Positions 33,468 to 44,165 of a stretch of DNA of 64,000 nt are shown one piece after another; position 1 is the first letter of the stretch; the number at the start of each line of letters is the position of its first letter. Below the pieces are notes generated by a model, which did no database searches, was not told the origin of the DNA, and worked only from the letters and a program-made list of their open reading frames with translations. Made by a program: the position numbers and the translations under genes. Source of the stretch: Basidiobolus meristosporus CBS 931.73. Lineage: Eukaryota; Basidiobolomycota; Basidiobolomycetes; Basidiobolales; Basidiobolaceae. The stretch spans positions 124,001 to 188,000 of the forward strand of contig MCFE01000060.1 of the NCBI GenBank assembly GCA_002104905.1. The letters are read 5' to 3'.

Positions 33468-33765
33468 GTACAAGAAGTGGTAAATAAGAATCAAGTGTGT
33501 GAAGTTATAATTAAATATGGAAAGAGAAAAGGGGAGAAATGTTCAAGGATACTAAAAGATAATAACCAATGTTGTGGGTATCACAAGTCAAAGGCAGGGT
33601 CAGATTATATCCCAAAGTTGATAAAAATGGAAGAAATAGTGGGAAAGGATAAGTTGCAAGAGGATGTAAATATATGTAATAAGTATGTAAATAATAATGA
33701 TTTGTACGGAGAGTCATCGTCATCAAGATGGTATGATGAAATAAGCAACAGATTAGCGACGCTAG
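33468..33765 (+). CDS. Foreign fragment encoding a Cys/His zinc-binding motif
   Basis: About 298 bp that match nothing else in the window and replace the gag/protease boundary of Gypsy A. The plus-strand frame is open across the whole fragment (from the flank at 33450 to TAG 33768-33770, about 100 codons) with no ATG near its start, so it looks like an internal or C-terminal piece of a larger gene. It has CEVIIKYGKRKGEKC followed by CCGYH, that is C-x13-C-x10-C-x2-H, then a Lys/Glu-rich helix and an Asn/Ser-rich tail. This cysteine/histidine arrangement around GKRKGxxC is one I associate with short proteins of large DNA viruses and their hosts; the match is from memory and untested. It may be filler DNA from break repair. 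Confidence 0.6.
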
Positions 33766-34452
33766 ATTAGTCACTGTGGGCTTCCTAACTCCAAACATAG
33801 CCAAGCCATAGTCAATGGCAATCTTGATGGCTACTTCAATAGTCTGAGGTCTTTGATAATTCACTTTCTTACAAGTTCTTTCTTTCAACCCATCAATAGA
33901 GTATTCAACTTCATCCAAAGGGCCCATTCTTTCAATTTGCCCAAGTAGGCATCTATATTCATAGATGCAATCTTGGACAATTCCTTTCTGTCTGAGTTTC
34001 TTCAACTTTCTTCTTAGTAGTGTCTGTTGGTGTGGGAGCTCAAAGACATCCTAAATTTCCAACATAAACTCATTTCAGGTAGAGATTGTGGAGAATCCCA
34101 TCATGGTGGCTGACCTGATCTTGTTGTGGTACCACTGTAAAGCTGTGTCTGCCAGGTAAGAGGCTGCATAATGTAACTTGCTTTCTGGAGCAATTCCTTT
34201 AGCCTTGAAAGCTTCTTCAATCTGGAAGAGCCAAGTTGCCAGGTTTTCATTGACTCTACCATGGTACTGGTTGACCTTCACACTAAAATTGCTCTTGACA
34301 GGGTTTTGCTGGCTTTGGGCCATGGTAGTCATTCCTTGTTGCTGCTGGGCCAGGATTTGTTGCACAGCAATCTTCCATTCTTGATTTTTGACATCTTGAA
34401 GGAGGCTTCTTCTTTCCCAAGGAGGGATGTTTCTGGTTACTGCTGCTACCAA
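33766..34452 (-). pseudogene. Gypsy A gag
   Basis: Minus-strand gag. 34075-34452 encodes the N-terminal part (IPPWERRSLLQDVKNQEWK, MAQSQQNPVKSNFSV, YHGRVNENLATWLFQIEEAF, ALQWYHNKI) and 33511-34005 includes the next block (QDCIYEYRCLLGQIERMGPL, IDGLKERTCKKVNYQRP). A frameshift or small deletion separates them near 34040. The gag C-terminus and knuckle are missing because of the foreign fragment. The primer site TTGGTAGCAGC is at 34441-34452 on this strand. Confidence 0.88.
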
Positions 34453-34817
34453 TGTTAAAAGTCTTGGTATAAGAGTTATTGAGGAATAGGGAGTTTATCT
34501 AGTATGGTATTTACTAAAACTTGAACTGATCTTTATTGAGATTCCAGCACCTCCTTGTATACATTTTGCCAGATCAATTGCTGACTAATTGTATTTACTG
34601 ATGTAGGCTGTGGCTGATGACTCATTTAATTGCATCATCATCAACCAATAAGCCCCTACATAATATATCTATTTCTGTCTGATCACAATCTGCTGATTCA
34701 TTTGCTGACTAATACTACTGATTTGATAGATTATAATGATATACTAATACCCAAACATATAACTTGATTTGACCAAAAACTGATCTGTCTTAAACATTCA
34801 AGTGGCAAATCATAACA
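34453..34817 (-). repeat. 5' LTR of Gypsy A
   Basis: 365 bp, TGTTAAAAGTC to ATCATAACA, followed by the duplicated AGTG. Confidence 0.92.
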
Positions 34818-35198
34818 AGTGAAAACAAGCTTCAGTCCCTTAGAATTCACTTTACTGAATGAGAATAGGTTCTGAGCTATTCCATGCTGATAGAATACAT
34901 TGCTTAGCTTTGCTGTTGTTGTTCCTAAGATATCACTCACTTTTGCTCTGTAGCATTTTGGGTTTTCTCTCCTTCTGTTGAAGCTGTTCAACTTATTCTG
35001 TTGTTCCTTGAGGCTCAACTCCTTTACTATAACTATATTCCAAGGTTATCATTGCTCAAGGTTAATATGTAGCTTGATATTTCATGGGATTTGGTTCTTC
35101 CCATCAAACCTCTGCTTTACAGGGGAGATATTGACGTTATGCTGTTTACTGGCAGAAGACATCCTCATAATAGATTAAGGTAATTGGTGGTAATAACC
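34818..35198 (-). pseudogene. Copia E gag/protease remnant
   Basis: The minus strand aligns with Copia C 26070-26190 (protease/integrase spacer), then jumps near 34950 to the gag N-terminus (C about 27000-27163), so most of gag is deleted. The gag start region (the TSTSKQ-type start in C) is recognisable at about 35130-35162. Confidence 0.8.
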
Positions 35199-35437
35199 TG
35201 TTGGAATTTAAGAAGTGTTCTGGATATAATACACTTAGCAAGAAATGATGAAAAGTGTTGAGCTATTGATGATTCATAAAATATCACTGTATTTGTACCT
35301 TGACAGAAGTAATACAGCAGTAACACTAAGTAAGGAGAATTTTTCAACACTCAGAAGCATTCTGTAAGGGTTTAATGGTTAGAACAGAATATTTGGTAAA
35401 AGTCCTGATTTGATCTTCACTACAAGGAAATAAATAT
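35199..35437 (-). repeat. 5' LTR of Copia E, first part
   Basis: Family-1 LTR starting TGTTGGAATTTAAG, interrupted after 239 bp by DNA transposon K1. The rest is at 38127-38259 (from AAAATCAGAAATCTG to ATACAACA). Confidence 0.88.
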
Positions 35438-35936
35438 CCCTATGAAAAAGAACTTGTTCTTGTGGGTGGATTCAATCAAGATCAACCATCAAGATCCTGT
35501 CAGGAGACTGCTACAGTACAAGCAGCTTGGAACTAACGGCCATCTGTACAGTCTTATGATAGGATTACTATGGTGTTTGGCTAATTCTAGAGCCAAATAA
35601 TGTTAAGAACATAATGGTGTTGGTACAGTAATTTGCCAAGAGTGGCATGACATTGTTGCAGTCTAAGTGCACTCTAGAGCTTTTTGAGTGGATCTAACTA
35701 ACCCATAAATCCAATACCTTATGTGGCAAAAAACTTCATTGTGTTTTGATGGCTTTGTTGCATGCCACTCATTACATTATGGTGGCAGTATGGCAGCCTA
35801 CAACTAGTGGTGTATAATGTTACTGTACCAATTTACTAAATGGTACTTCCTTTTTCTACCACCACTGGCACAACTCAGTTGTTCCACTGTGGAGTCACCC
35901 CTCTTTGTATGCTTACCCACTACTACCATGGGTATT

Positions 35937-37461
35937 TCACTTATTGTTTGAATCTTGAAATATTATGGCCTCCTGCTTACTAACCTCTACAAACATGCAC
36001 ACCAATTGCAATTGCCATACCACTGTCACCTCAACTTTGCAGCTTTTTGGTGTGACACTTGCAAAGTTGCCATATATCTTGTATTGCTGGTAATATATAC
36101 ATCTTGCAAATATATGGTTGGTTGCCACAACTTCTGCCATGAATAACTCCTGAATATCTGCAACAAACATTTTGGTGTTTAACCAATGTATTTGCTCTCC
36201 CTGCTGGACTCTAGTCCCTTCATAGGTGCACCCTGGCTCTTGTTTGTGTGAGTTCTGTATTGGATGGTGTAGAAATTGACTTGTGACCAAGAGGTATCTG
36301 GCATACCTTGGTAGAGTATTCCTGATAACAGTTATTTGCTTGTTATGCCCTACCCAACTTTGCATAACTTAACTGATTATCCATGCATTAGGGCTGTTTA
36401 GCTTCATAACTCCATAGGCATAGGTGTCTCCTTGTGCAAATCTGTCCTCAGGATTATCCAACTGTTCCTGGCTGTCCTTTATGTACCAACTCATAACATC
36501 TATCACAGACTTGAAGGTAATATCTTGATGGGGTTGCAATATGGTAGTACTTATAACTTGACTTGTCCTTCTATCTGCCCACACATCAGCTCTATAGGAA
36601 ACTCCCAAAAGGTGAAGCAAGGTCCAATATTCTCAACACACCAAGTAAAATGGAGTAGCAAATAGACACAGTAGCAGCAGAGATCTACGCATTCAGCTTT
36701 ATGTTTGTAGTATAGCAGCTCAAATTCTGTGGCAAATACTTTACACAAAGGCTGCAGATGCATCAAGTTGGCATTGGTAATCTGTTTCTTGATAAATATT
36801 CCTACAATGTCCACATATGACTCCCAATGCTTCCAATGTACTCCTGGTAGCTATGGCTTCAGATGGTCACTTGAATAAATACAAATTCAGCTCATCTAGT
36901 CCTTGCACTGGTGTTGTTACATATGCATATGAATGTTGATCAGCGCCATGAGAAGTACACAGGGTAAAGGATACTCTGTAATATCTTGCCAATTACTTCA
37001 TATTTCTCATGTATCTCAAAGGGTGGATTTAGCTTGAAATGCCCCATGTACAATTTGGTCATCTGTACAGTGATATTGCTGAAGAGCAAATGCATTGCTC
37101 CCAGTGGAGAGCTTTTGCTCAAACAGATACCCTCTATTCTAAGTATCTCTGAATTCCAGCTTATTCCATCTTAAGACCAATGGTTTATAGCTTGGCAACT
37201 TTGCTACAATTGCATGCAGACTTTGGTATGTTCTCTCTGCAGAAGAATGATGCTCTTAGTGTTGGTGTCTAGGTAATAACAGTGTGTGTGAGCTATGAAG
37301 TAAGTCCTCTGAATCTTACACATTGAAGAGCAATTCCATCTATTGTGCCAAGAAAAGCCGGCCATCTTGCTGATGGCTGCAGTATCTTCATTGCAGATAA
37401 TAATATGAGCTTTTACATGATAGTCATTTACTGTGATCCTGCTGGAGAGCATAAACTTCAT
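35937..37461 (-). pseudogene. Tnp2-like transposase fragment in K1
   Basis: Minus-strand pieces that match the K4 transposase in order. 37204-37461 has the HNRWNCSSMCKIQ region. 36551-36814 has IVGIFIKKQITNANLMHLQPLCK and the CVENIGPCFTFWEFPIELMC motif, recalling the G-P-x-x-x-W-x-F-P-x-E signature of Tnp2-type transposases of the CACTA clan. 36369-36620 has FKSVIDVMSWYIKDSQEQLDN, and 35937-36365 the C-terminal DIQELFMAEVVATNHIFARC block. At least four frame changes separate them. The N-terminus is deleted. Confidence 0.75.
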
Positions 37462-37519
37462 TCAGGAATGGATACAGGCAGCTATCTGGTAGGATGGTGA
37501 TGCAGGCCCAGATATTAGT

Positions 37520-37740
37520 GGCAGCAAGGGCTAAGAGCTCAAAACATGCATGAAAGAAGTGTCAGGCTGCCTGCAGAGTGCCAGCAGGTACAAGCAGGCC
37601 AAAACAGTGGCAGAAAGCTGTAGGGCTCCTGCCAAAGTCATAGTAAAGATCATTACAGCAGAAGTACTTGTTGAGTGGTGGACTTTGATGGAGTTACTTG
37701 TTGAGTATGGTGTTGGGCTTCATGTTAGTTAGGGTATAGG
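37520..37740 (+). pseudogene. End of K second gene in K1
   Basis: Plus-strand similarity to K4 56540-56620 and 57200-57350. The frame 37550-37732 encodes part of the repeat-module gene (ASRYKQAKT) fused to the terminal region (VVDFNGVTC-like in K4). It is a leftover of internal deletion. Confidence 0.55.
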
Positions 37741-38126
37741 GACTTGTGTAGATCAATACAATTGGCAATTGAGGTAAAACTAAATTTCAGCAGAGATGAA
37801 TCAATTGGTATGCTTGAAGATTCAGAGGAATGATTGAGTCAGGTAGTAAGCATGTGAAAAAGAGGCAACAGCCAATCAATGCACACAAATGTAGGAGGTG
37901 ACAGAGTGTTGGGGATCAGAAAGTGAGAAAATTGGCAGAGAACTAATCAGAAGCCACATTTGTACTGTTGAGATAAAAAATTTTGACTAAGTTTTGTGAT
38001 ATTGAGGTTGCAATTACTTTTTGATGGTCTTGGTGCAGTGTCCTAATGGGAACAATACCTCTTAGTCATGGGACTCAGAATCTGCGGCAGCCTTTTGATG
38101 CAATCATCACAATAATTTTCATAGGG

Positions 38127-38259
38127 GATAAAATCAGAAATCTGAAAGAAAGTGGCAAAGATAGGGCTATAAAGTAGTCCTTGAGTGACTCAGACTAGTA
38201 AAGAGCTGTTAAGTAGATCCTTGCTGATGAGTGATACTCAATTGGCAAATAATACAACA
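38127..38259 (-). repeat. 5' LTR of Copia E, second part
   Basis: 133 bp continuing the family-1 LTR interrupted at 35437; ends AATACAACA. Confidence 0.85.
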
Positions 38260-39184
38260 GACTCTGGAACCAAAGATTTGACTAAAAGTATTTAAAGGCT
38301 CTTGAACCAGAAGCTACTTGAATATAGCTCTGATACTGCTGGGCACCAGAGTATTTGGTTGATCAATGTATCTCAGGAAACTGCCTGGAAGTCAGTATGA
38401 ATACAAGTCACAAAGTGTAAGATGCATATTTCAGGCTACAGATATTACTGTGATCAGGTACAACAAAGTGTTTGGCAAGAACCAAATTTTCATCAAAAAT
38501 ATCACAGATGATGACAATTGTTTATTTTTGTGTCAACCAATGGTCAAGACTTATTCAGAGCAAGTCAATAAGGTTCTGTGTACTCCAGATAGATCTGAAA
38601 ACTATTGTTCTTTCTTATCCATGCACCAAGTATTCATTGGATGCAGGAGCAACTACAAGACATTATAAATTTCCTAAGGAGCAATGGGCAGTTTAAAGCA
38701 AAACATATAGGTGATTATTCATGGCAATGAGAAGGGCAGAGAAAAAGAAAGTAAATGTAGCACAGCCAGGTAGAGCTTGGTACTCTACCTTCTGCAGCAA
38801 GCCAGACCACTTGACAAGTGAGTACAAGAATTAACAAGCAGACAAAAAGCAGACACTGGAGCACAAGCACTAAAAAGAGACAGATGGACAGCCCCATATA
38901 GAAATGGAAATAGTACAAAAGCACTCTTGGAGTACTTGCTGGCTCTGCAGGTTTGCTGCTTATCTGTGGCATAAAGTTGTAATTCAAAAACTCCAAGATT
39001 CTCTCTGAAAGAAGGTACAACTGGGAGTCAATTTTAGACCAGAAGCTAATGCAAGTGGATACATATAGCTACATAGGAATGATAAACTCAGGAGCCAGGA
39101 CTGCAAGAATGTGCCTTGAACAGCTTATCACTTGCTCCAAGTTAGTGAAGCACTTACTCAGAGACATAAAACTAGCACACGTAG
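38260..39184 (+). pseudogene. Copia gag/protease scraps
   Basis: Decayed plus-strand Copia sequence. Near 38640 a protease motif DAGATTRHY is readable. 38366-38668 encodes a diverged stretch that shares VLCTPD with 58010 (YCTPDSSAT). Near 38800 a broken zinc knuckle FCSKPDHLTSEYKN follows, which normally precedes protease, so pieces are rearranged. The last 150 bp show nothing clear. No complete domain remains. Confidence 0.55.
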
Positions 39185-39233
39185 ATAAAAACTGATCCAA
39201 CTTAAACATTCAAGCAGTAGATCACAGCATTTT
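39185..39233 (-). repeat. Gypsy LTR end (A/H family)
   Basis: About 50 bp matching the terminal part of the A-family LTR (ACTGATCCAACTTAAACATTC to GATCACAGCA). It marks the 3' end of Gypsy L. Confidence 0.7.
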
Positions 39234-40855
39234 TCCCTCCCAAAGCTGGGAGGGTTCTCCTGAATCTCTTTTCTGGTGATATAGGTATCTTGATAGTTCT
39301 CCATTTTCTGTAAGTCTTGCAAGCTGAATTCTGTAGCAGTGAACTAGGTCTTCTAGGATATTTCCTTGTTTTCCCACTAGCTGGTAAGATGCAAATAGAC
39401 ATCCACTGATGATCCTAAATGGTCCTGTCTGTTGTGGCTCAAGCTTCCTCCAAGTGTTGTTGCCTGCTAGTACAAAGTTCCCAACTGTCAAAGATACTGG
39501 TGATAAAGTCTTACCAAATTGCTTGTTCATCTCTTCTGCTATGTTAGATGTTTTGGTCTATGCCTCCTGATGTTTGCTTCAGCTCTTTGTGTCTACTAGG
39601 CTGACTGAGCTCATCCTCTGAGTTGGTGATGAGTTTGGATTGTGTGAAATCTCCTGAAATTGTTGGTTCACATCAATACCCTGGGTAAGATGAGAATTGA
39701 TGGGAAGTGTTTGGCACCCCAACTTTGCAGGCAAATAGTGCTTGGTCAATATGCTAGTCCCATCTGCTGACATTCTCATTTTCATACTCTTAAGGGCTTT
39801 CCCAAATACTCCATTAAACCGCTCAGTGACTCCATTAGTTTTGGGGTAATATACCAAAGTTTTTGGATGTTTGATCTGATGCATTTTCATGTAAGCTTTC
39901 AAGGTTTTGGCCATAAAGTATGCTCCTCTATCAGATACAATTTCCACAAGGCATATACACCTTATCAAGATCTCATGGTGGATGCAACTTCTTGTTCACC
40001 AGCTACTGGTACAGCTCTAGCCATTGGGCATTGGGTGTTTTGGTCAATTGCCAATATGATCCATCATTTTATTTCTTAGTGGTGGGCAGTTTTCCAATTA
40101 AGTCAATTCCCCTTTATTAAAATGGCCCTACAGTCTCCAATGGAAGAAATTGGGCAAGTGCTGCTACTGCCTTCTCAATATCTTGTTTCATATTTCATTC
40201 TGGGCCACCATGCTCTAGCACTTACAAGGCTATAGGTTCCATCACTTCCAAGATGTCCATATCCATTGAGTAGCTTATGTATTAATTCCAGGCAGGTAAC
40301 TAAAGGGCAATAGGCAATAGGCCTTTTATCAACAATTTGATATAGTGTTTCATCCTGTACTACAAATTTGCTGGCTTTATCCTGGAATATCTTCTTAGTC
40401 CCTCCAAGTACTTCTGTAATAAGCTGGTCCAATCTGATTTATGTACCAGGCTGAGTTGTGCAACTTTTTCTCTGTAGCTTGATATATAGCTTGTTCACTC
40501 TTAGCCTCTTCAAGACCTTTTCAATGTGCACTAAGTGGCATTCTTCTGACTTGCTGTATATCAATGTGCCATCTGGGTAGATTACAACAAACTGGTCTAT
40601 GTACCACTGGAAAGAGCTTGCATCAAAGTCATAAATGTTGCAGGGGCATTGGTGAGACCAAAACTTTGGACCAAGTACTTGTAATGTCCATGTATTGTGC
40701 TGAATTTGCCTTGAGGATATCTTCTGGCTTCACCCTAATCTAGTTTATGCTGATAAGATGTTAATTTTGCTCAGTATTGTGGCTCTGTGCAGCTGATCTA
40801 AAAGCTCATCAATGCTTGGTATGTAATGCTTATTCTTCACAGTAACTGAGTTCTT
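39234..40855 (-). pseudogene. Gypsy L integrase and RT fragment
   Basis: Minus-strand Gypsy remnant of the A/H family. 39222-39530 is the integrase tail (QTGPFRIISGCLFASYQLV). 39579-39968 is the core with the second aspartate (IVSDRGAYF) and the glutamate (PKTNGVTERFNGVF). 40175-40432 is the N-terminal zinc region (GYGHLGSDGTYSLVSARAW). RNase H is deleted, and 40440-40855 is RT around the catalytic site with broken frames. It ends abruptly before a minisatellite. Because it lacks the Copia B insertion and the deletion of A, it served here as the reference for the empty sites. Confidence 0.87.
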
Positions 40856-41629
40856 GATTTTGCTACTTTGTCTGTCAATGAGATCTTCTCTGTATTACTC
40901 CTTGTTACTTATTTTATAAAGTGACACCAGATTTATATCTTATGAGTTCCCTAATACAGTAACTATAACCCAACCTTGTAAATTGTAACGATACAAATTT
41001 TTACACCCTGTTACTTATTTTGCTTAGTGTCACCACATTTGTATCTCAAAAGATTCCCTAATCCAGTAAACTCAATCAAACTTTGTAAAATATTAAAGAT
41101 GCAATTATTTACTCCTTGTTACTTATTTTATATGGTGACATCAGATTTGTATCTTTATAAATTCCCCAATACAGCAACTACAACCCAGCTTTGTAACTAT
41201 TAAAGATGCAAAAAATTACTCCTTGTTACTTATTTTATATAGCATCACCACATTTGTATCTTAAGAAATTCCCCAATCCAGTAACTACAACCCAATTCTG
41301 TAAATTGTTAAAGATACAATTATTTACTCCTTGTTACTTATTTTGTATGGCTACACCCATTGGTATCTTTATAAACTCCCTAATACTGTATTTACAATCC
41401 AACTTTGTAAATATTAAAGATACAAAAATTTGCTTCTTGTTACCAATTTTCTAAAGTGCCAGCATATTTGTATCTTTATGAATTCCCCAATCCAGTAGCT
41501 ACAACCTAACTTTGTCAAATATTAAAGATAAAAAAATTCTCTTCTTGTTACTAGATTTGTATAATGCTACCATATTTGTATCTTTATAAGTTCCCTAATA
41601 CAGTAACTGCAACCTAACCATGGAGGACA
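40856..41629. repeat. Minisatellite, about 107-bp unit, seven copies
   Basis: Units begin at CTTGTTACTT-like words at 40901, 41007, 41115, 41222, 41330, 41436 and 41544, giving periods of 106-108 bp. Each carries a TTGTTACTTATTTT block, a TTTGTATCTT block, a CCCTAATACAGTAACTACAA block and ATTAAAGATAC. The last unit is partial. No open frame is shared by all units. 40856-40900 is the transition from Gypsy L. Confidence 0.92.
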
Positions 41630-41789
41630 TGGAATCTGGGGTATACATATTACCTTTCTCCGCAAACTCATCTACCTAGTGGGAGTGTAGCTTAACTAGT
41701 TGTGCTTCCAACTCTTGTGAGAACAGCCGTTTTCTTTTTGGTAAATTTTCTTGGCTATGATTAGAATCAGTCTGTTCCAGGCTTACAGG

Positions 41790-42055
41790 ATTAATTGGCT
41801 AAAGCTACAACTTCCTACCCATACTTCCCTGTCTCCGGCTTAGGTAGACTCTTTTCCCTTCACCTTTTCCTTTATCAATGCAAGATCTTTCACTGCTACT
41901 TTGGCAGAGTCCTTCTTGTTTTGAACTATGTTTTCTGCTTGATAAAGGCTGCGCTGATGCATCTGTTTTAGCTTACCTGTCTCTTACTGGCACTCTGCAG
42001 GCAGCCTGATGCTTTTTTCTGCTTGTTTGGAGCTCTCAGCCCATACTATGACAGG
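41790..42055 (-). pseudogene. K second gene fragment in K2
   Basis: Minus-strand similarity to K4 56290-56760: the KGKGK stretch and one repeat module with the RVPVRDKQADTDAP-type sequence can be followed, with stops. The similarity ends near 42055 at the deletion junction with transposase. Confidence 0.6.
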
Positions 42056-43535
42056 AAAACATCATTCACACTCCAGATATATCCCTGGAATACCCCATCT
42101 AAAGAAGCTCATGCAGCCCAACAAAAAATGCAAAGCTATAAAGTGCCACACTCAGTATCAATCAAGCTCAAATATATCCAATATATTTAATGGCAAACAT
42201 TACAAACAGCTAAGAAGCAAGGGCTACCTTGAAGATATGTATGACCATGCCTTTGCCTTGACACTTGATGGGCTCCCATTAAACAGGCACTCTACCAGCA
42301 AATCCTGCTGGCCTCTGACTCCCATCAACCTGACTCTGTCATTCATCTTACAGTATTAGAGCAGAAATCTGATGGTAGTCTCCCTGGTATCTTGGCCTTA
42401 ATCACTGTTGTACCTAGATAGCTATCTGCATCTATTGCTGGAGGAATTTTGTATGCTTTCTAACAGAATAACAGCAAATGGATGTCACTTCAAAGCACTT
42501 ATTATTAGCTGCATTGGAGTTACCCCAGCCATCAGCAAGATAGCTAGCTTTTCTGGGCACAATAGTTGGTATTACTGTCAAGTGTCTGAGATCCAGGGAA
42601 CTTACTCTATAGATCACACACATTATTATTACCCAAACATCAACACTAAGAACATAATCCTTCCACAGTGAGAACATACAAAAGTCAGCATGCAAATGCA
42701 GCAAAGTAGGGAAGCTATAAGACATTGATCTGAATATAGAATATGTTGGAAACCAGCAATATTTAACATAGAGGTTATCTGTTGGAGCAAAAGCTTTCTA
42801 CTGAGAGCAATGCATATGCTTTACAACAATATGCCTATACTGATGGCCAAGTAGTACATGGGCATCTCAAGCTAAATAAGCCCTTTGAGATACAGGAGAA
42901 ACTTGAATAACTGGCAAGATATTACAGAGTTTCTGCCACCCTAAATACTTCTCATAGGCTCCAATCAACATTCATATATATATGCAACAATGCAAGTGAA
43001 AGGACTGCATGAACTGGATATGTATCTATTCAAGGAGCCTTCTGAAGCCATTTCTACTAAGTGTACATAAGGAGCATTGGGAGTCATATGTGGACATTAT
43101 AGGAATATTTATCTGGAAGCAGATCACCAATGCCAACTTGACACATCTACAGCTCTTGTGCAAAGAGCCTGTGATAGGATTTGAGCAACTACACTACAAG
43201 CATAGGGCTGAATGTGCAACTTTCTGCTACTACTGTATCTATTTGCTACACCAATGTGCTTGGTGTGCTGAGAATATTGGACCTTGCTTCACCTTTTGGG
43301 AGTTCTATGGAGCAGATCAATGGGAAAATAGGAAGACAAGTCAAGTTGCAGGTACTACCACATCCCAATCTCATCAAGAATATTACCTTCAAGTCCATCA
43401 AGAATGTGATGAGTTGGCACTTGTGAGACATCCAGTAGGAGTCAAAAATACAGCAGATGGATGTGCACATGGAGACACCAATGCCTATGGCATTAAGAAG
43501 TTAAGCAGTCACAATGTATGGGTAATCAGTTAGTA
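42056..43535 (+). pseudogene. Tnp2-like transposase in K2
   Basis: Plus-strand transposase without N-terminus, in several frames. 42009-42359 contains YKQLRSKGYLEDMYDHAFAL, TLDGLPLNRHSTSKSCWPLT and PINLTLSFILQY. 42408-42671 has YLHLLLEEFCML and the AISKIASFSGHNSWYYC block. 43009-43533 has VDIIGIFIWKQITNANLTHL and CAENIGPCFTFWEF. The DG, CWP, PINL and SGHN words in this order are what I know from Tnp2-type transposases of basidiomycete CACTA-clan elements. Stops lie at 42357-42359 and between the blocks, so the gene is dead. Confidence 0.78.
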
Positions 43536-44112
43536 ATGCATAGTTGGGTTGGGTGCAACAAGCAGCCAATCTTTATTAGGAATGCTCTACTAATGTATGT
43601 TGGATCTCTCTTGGTCACAAGCAAATTTCTATTTCATTCATTACAGAATTCACACAAACAAAAGCTATAGCTCACCTATAAGGGGGACCAGAATCTAGCA
43701 GGCAGAAGGAATATAATAGCTCAATACCAAAAAGTTCTTGACAGATATTCAGGAGGTATTCATGGCAGAAATACCATTAGAGGCCTGTAATGAGGCTATC
43801 AAAATACCATAAAGTCTTTTGCCACATAAGGTAATTGGATGTTCTGGCCAGTTAGATCCATTCAAATAGGTGTAGAGTGCACTAAGACTGTGACAATGCC
43901 ATGGCTCCCTTGGCAAAGCACCATACAAACACTGCTATGTTCTTTAACTTTATTTGGCTGTAATATTAGCCAAACACCATTGTTATGCCATCATAAGATT
44001 GTGTAGATGATTAATAACTCCAAGCTGCTGGTATTATAGTGGTCTCCTGATGGGATCTTGATGGCTGATCCACATTGGATACACCTGTGGGACCAAATCA
44101 ATGTTCATAGGG

Positions 44113-44165
44113 TAGCAAGTATATTGCTAGCTGATACTAAAAACTACACTGTGCCAAACCTTTTT
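44113..44165. other. Flank shared by K2 and K3
   Basis: The 30 bp after the K2 end (TAGCAAGTATATTGCTAGCT) are repeated after the K3 end at 48947. No gene is visible. Confidence 0.75.

Larger units (their letters stand above)
28106..34817 (-). mobile_element. Gypsy retrotransposon A (deleted, with nested Copia B)
   Basis: Minus-strand Ty3/Gypsy element with LTRs 28106-28473 and 34453-34817 and a 4-bp duplication AGTG (28102-28105 and 34818-34821). Without Copia B it is only about 3.4 kb: integrase is present, RT and most of RNase H are deleted (junction near 33090), protease is present, and part of the protease/gag boundary is replaced by about 300 bp of unrelated sequence (33468-33765). It is therefore non-autonomous. 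Confidence 0.92.
35438..38126 (-). mobile_element. DNA transposon K1, deletion derivative
   Basis: 2.69 kb with terminal inverted repeats: CCCTATGAAAAAG at the left and ATTTTCATAGGG at the right. It is inserted in the 5' LTR of Copia E, whose two halves align on either side. Inside are the C-terminal two thirds of the transposase (minus strand), then a junction near 37520 to the end of the second K gene (plus strand), then the right subterminal region, so the middle of the element is deleted. The target duplication is unclear; AT or TAT-like bases are at both sides. Confidence 0.85.
41630..44112 (+). mobile_element. DNA transposon K2, left end missing
   Basis: A K-family piece with the second gene (minus, 41640-42055) and transposase (plus, 42056-43535) head to head, and a right terminal repeat ending TTCATAGGG at 44112. 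The left end is missing beside the minisatellite. Between the two genes the transposase N-terminus and the intergenic region are deleted. Confidence 0.8.

Noticed and set aside
40901-41625. CRISPR array
   Set aside because: The whole 107-bp unit repeats; there are no unique spacers, and the genome is eukaryotic.
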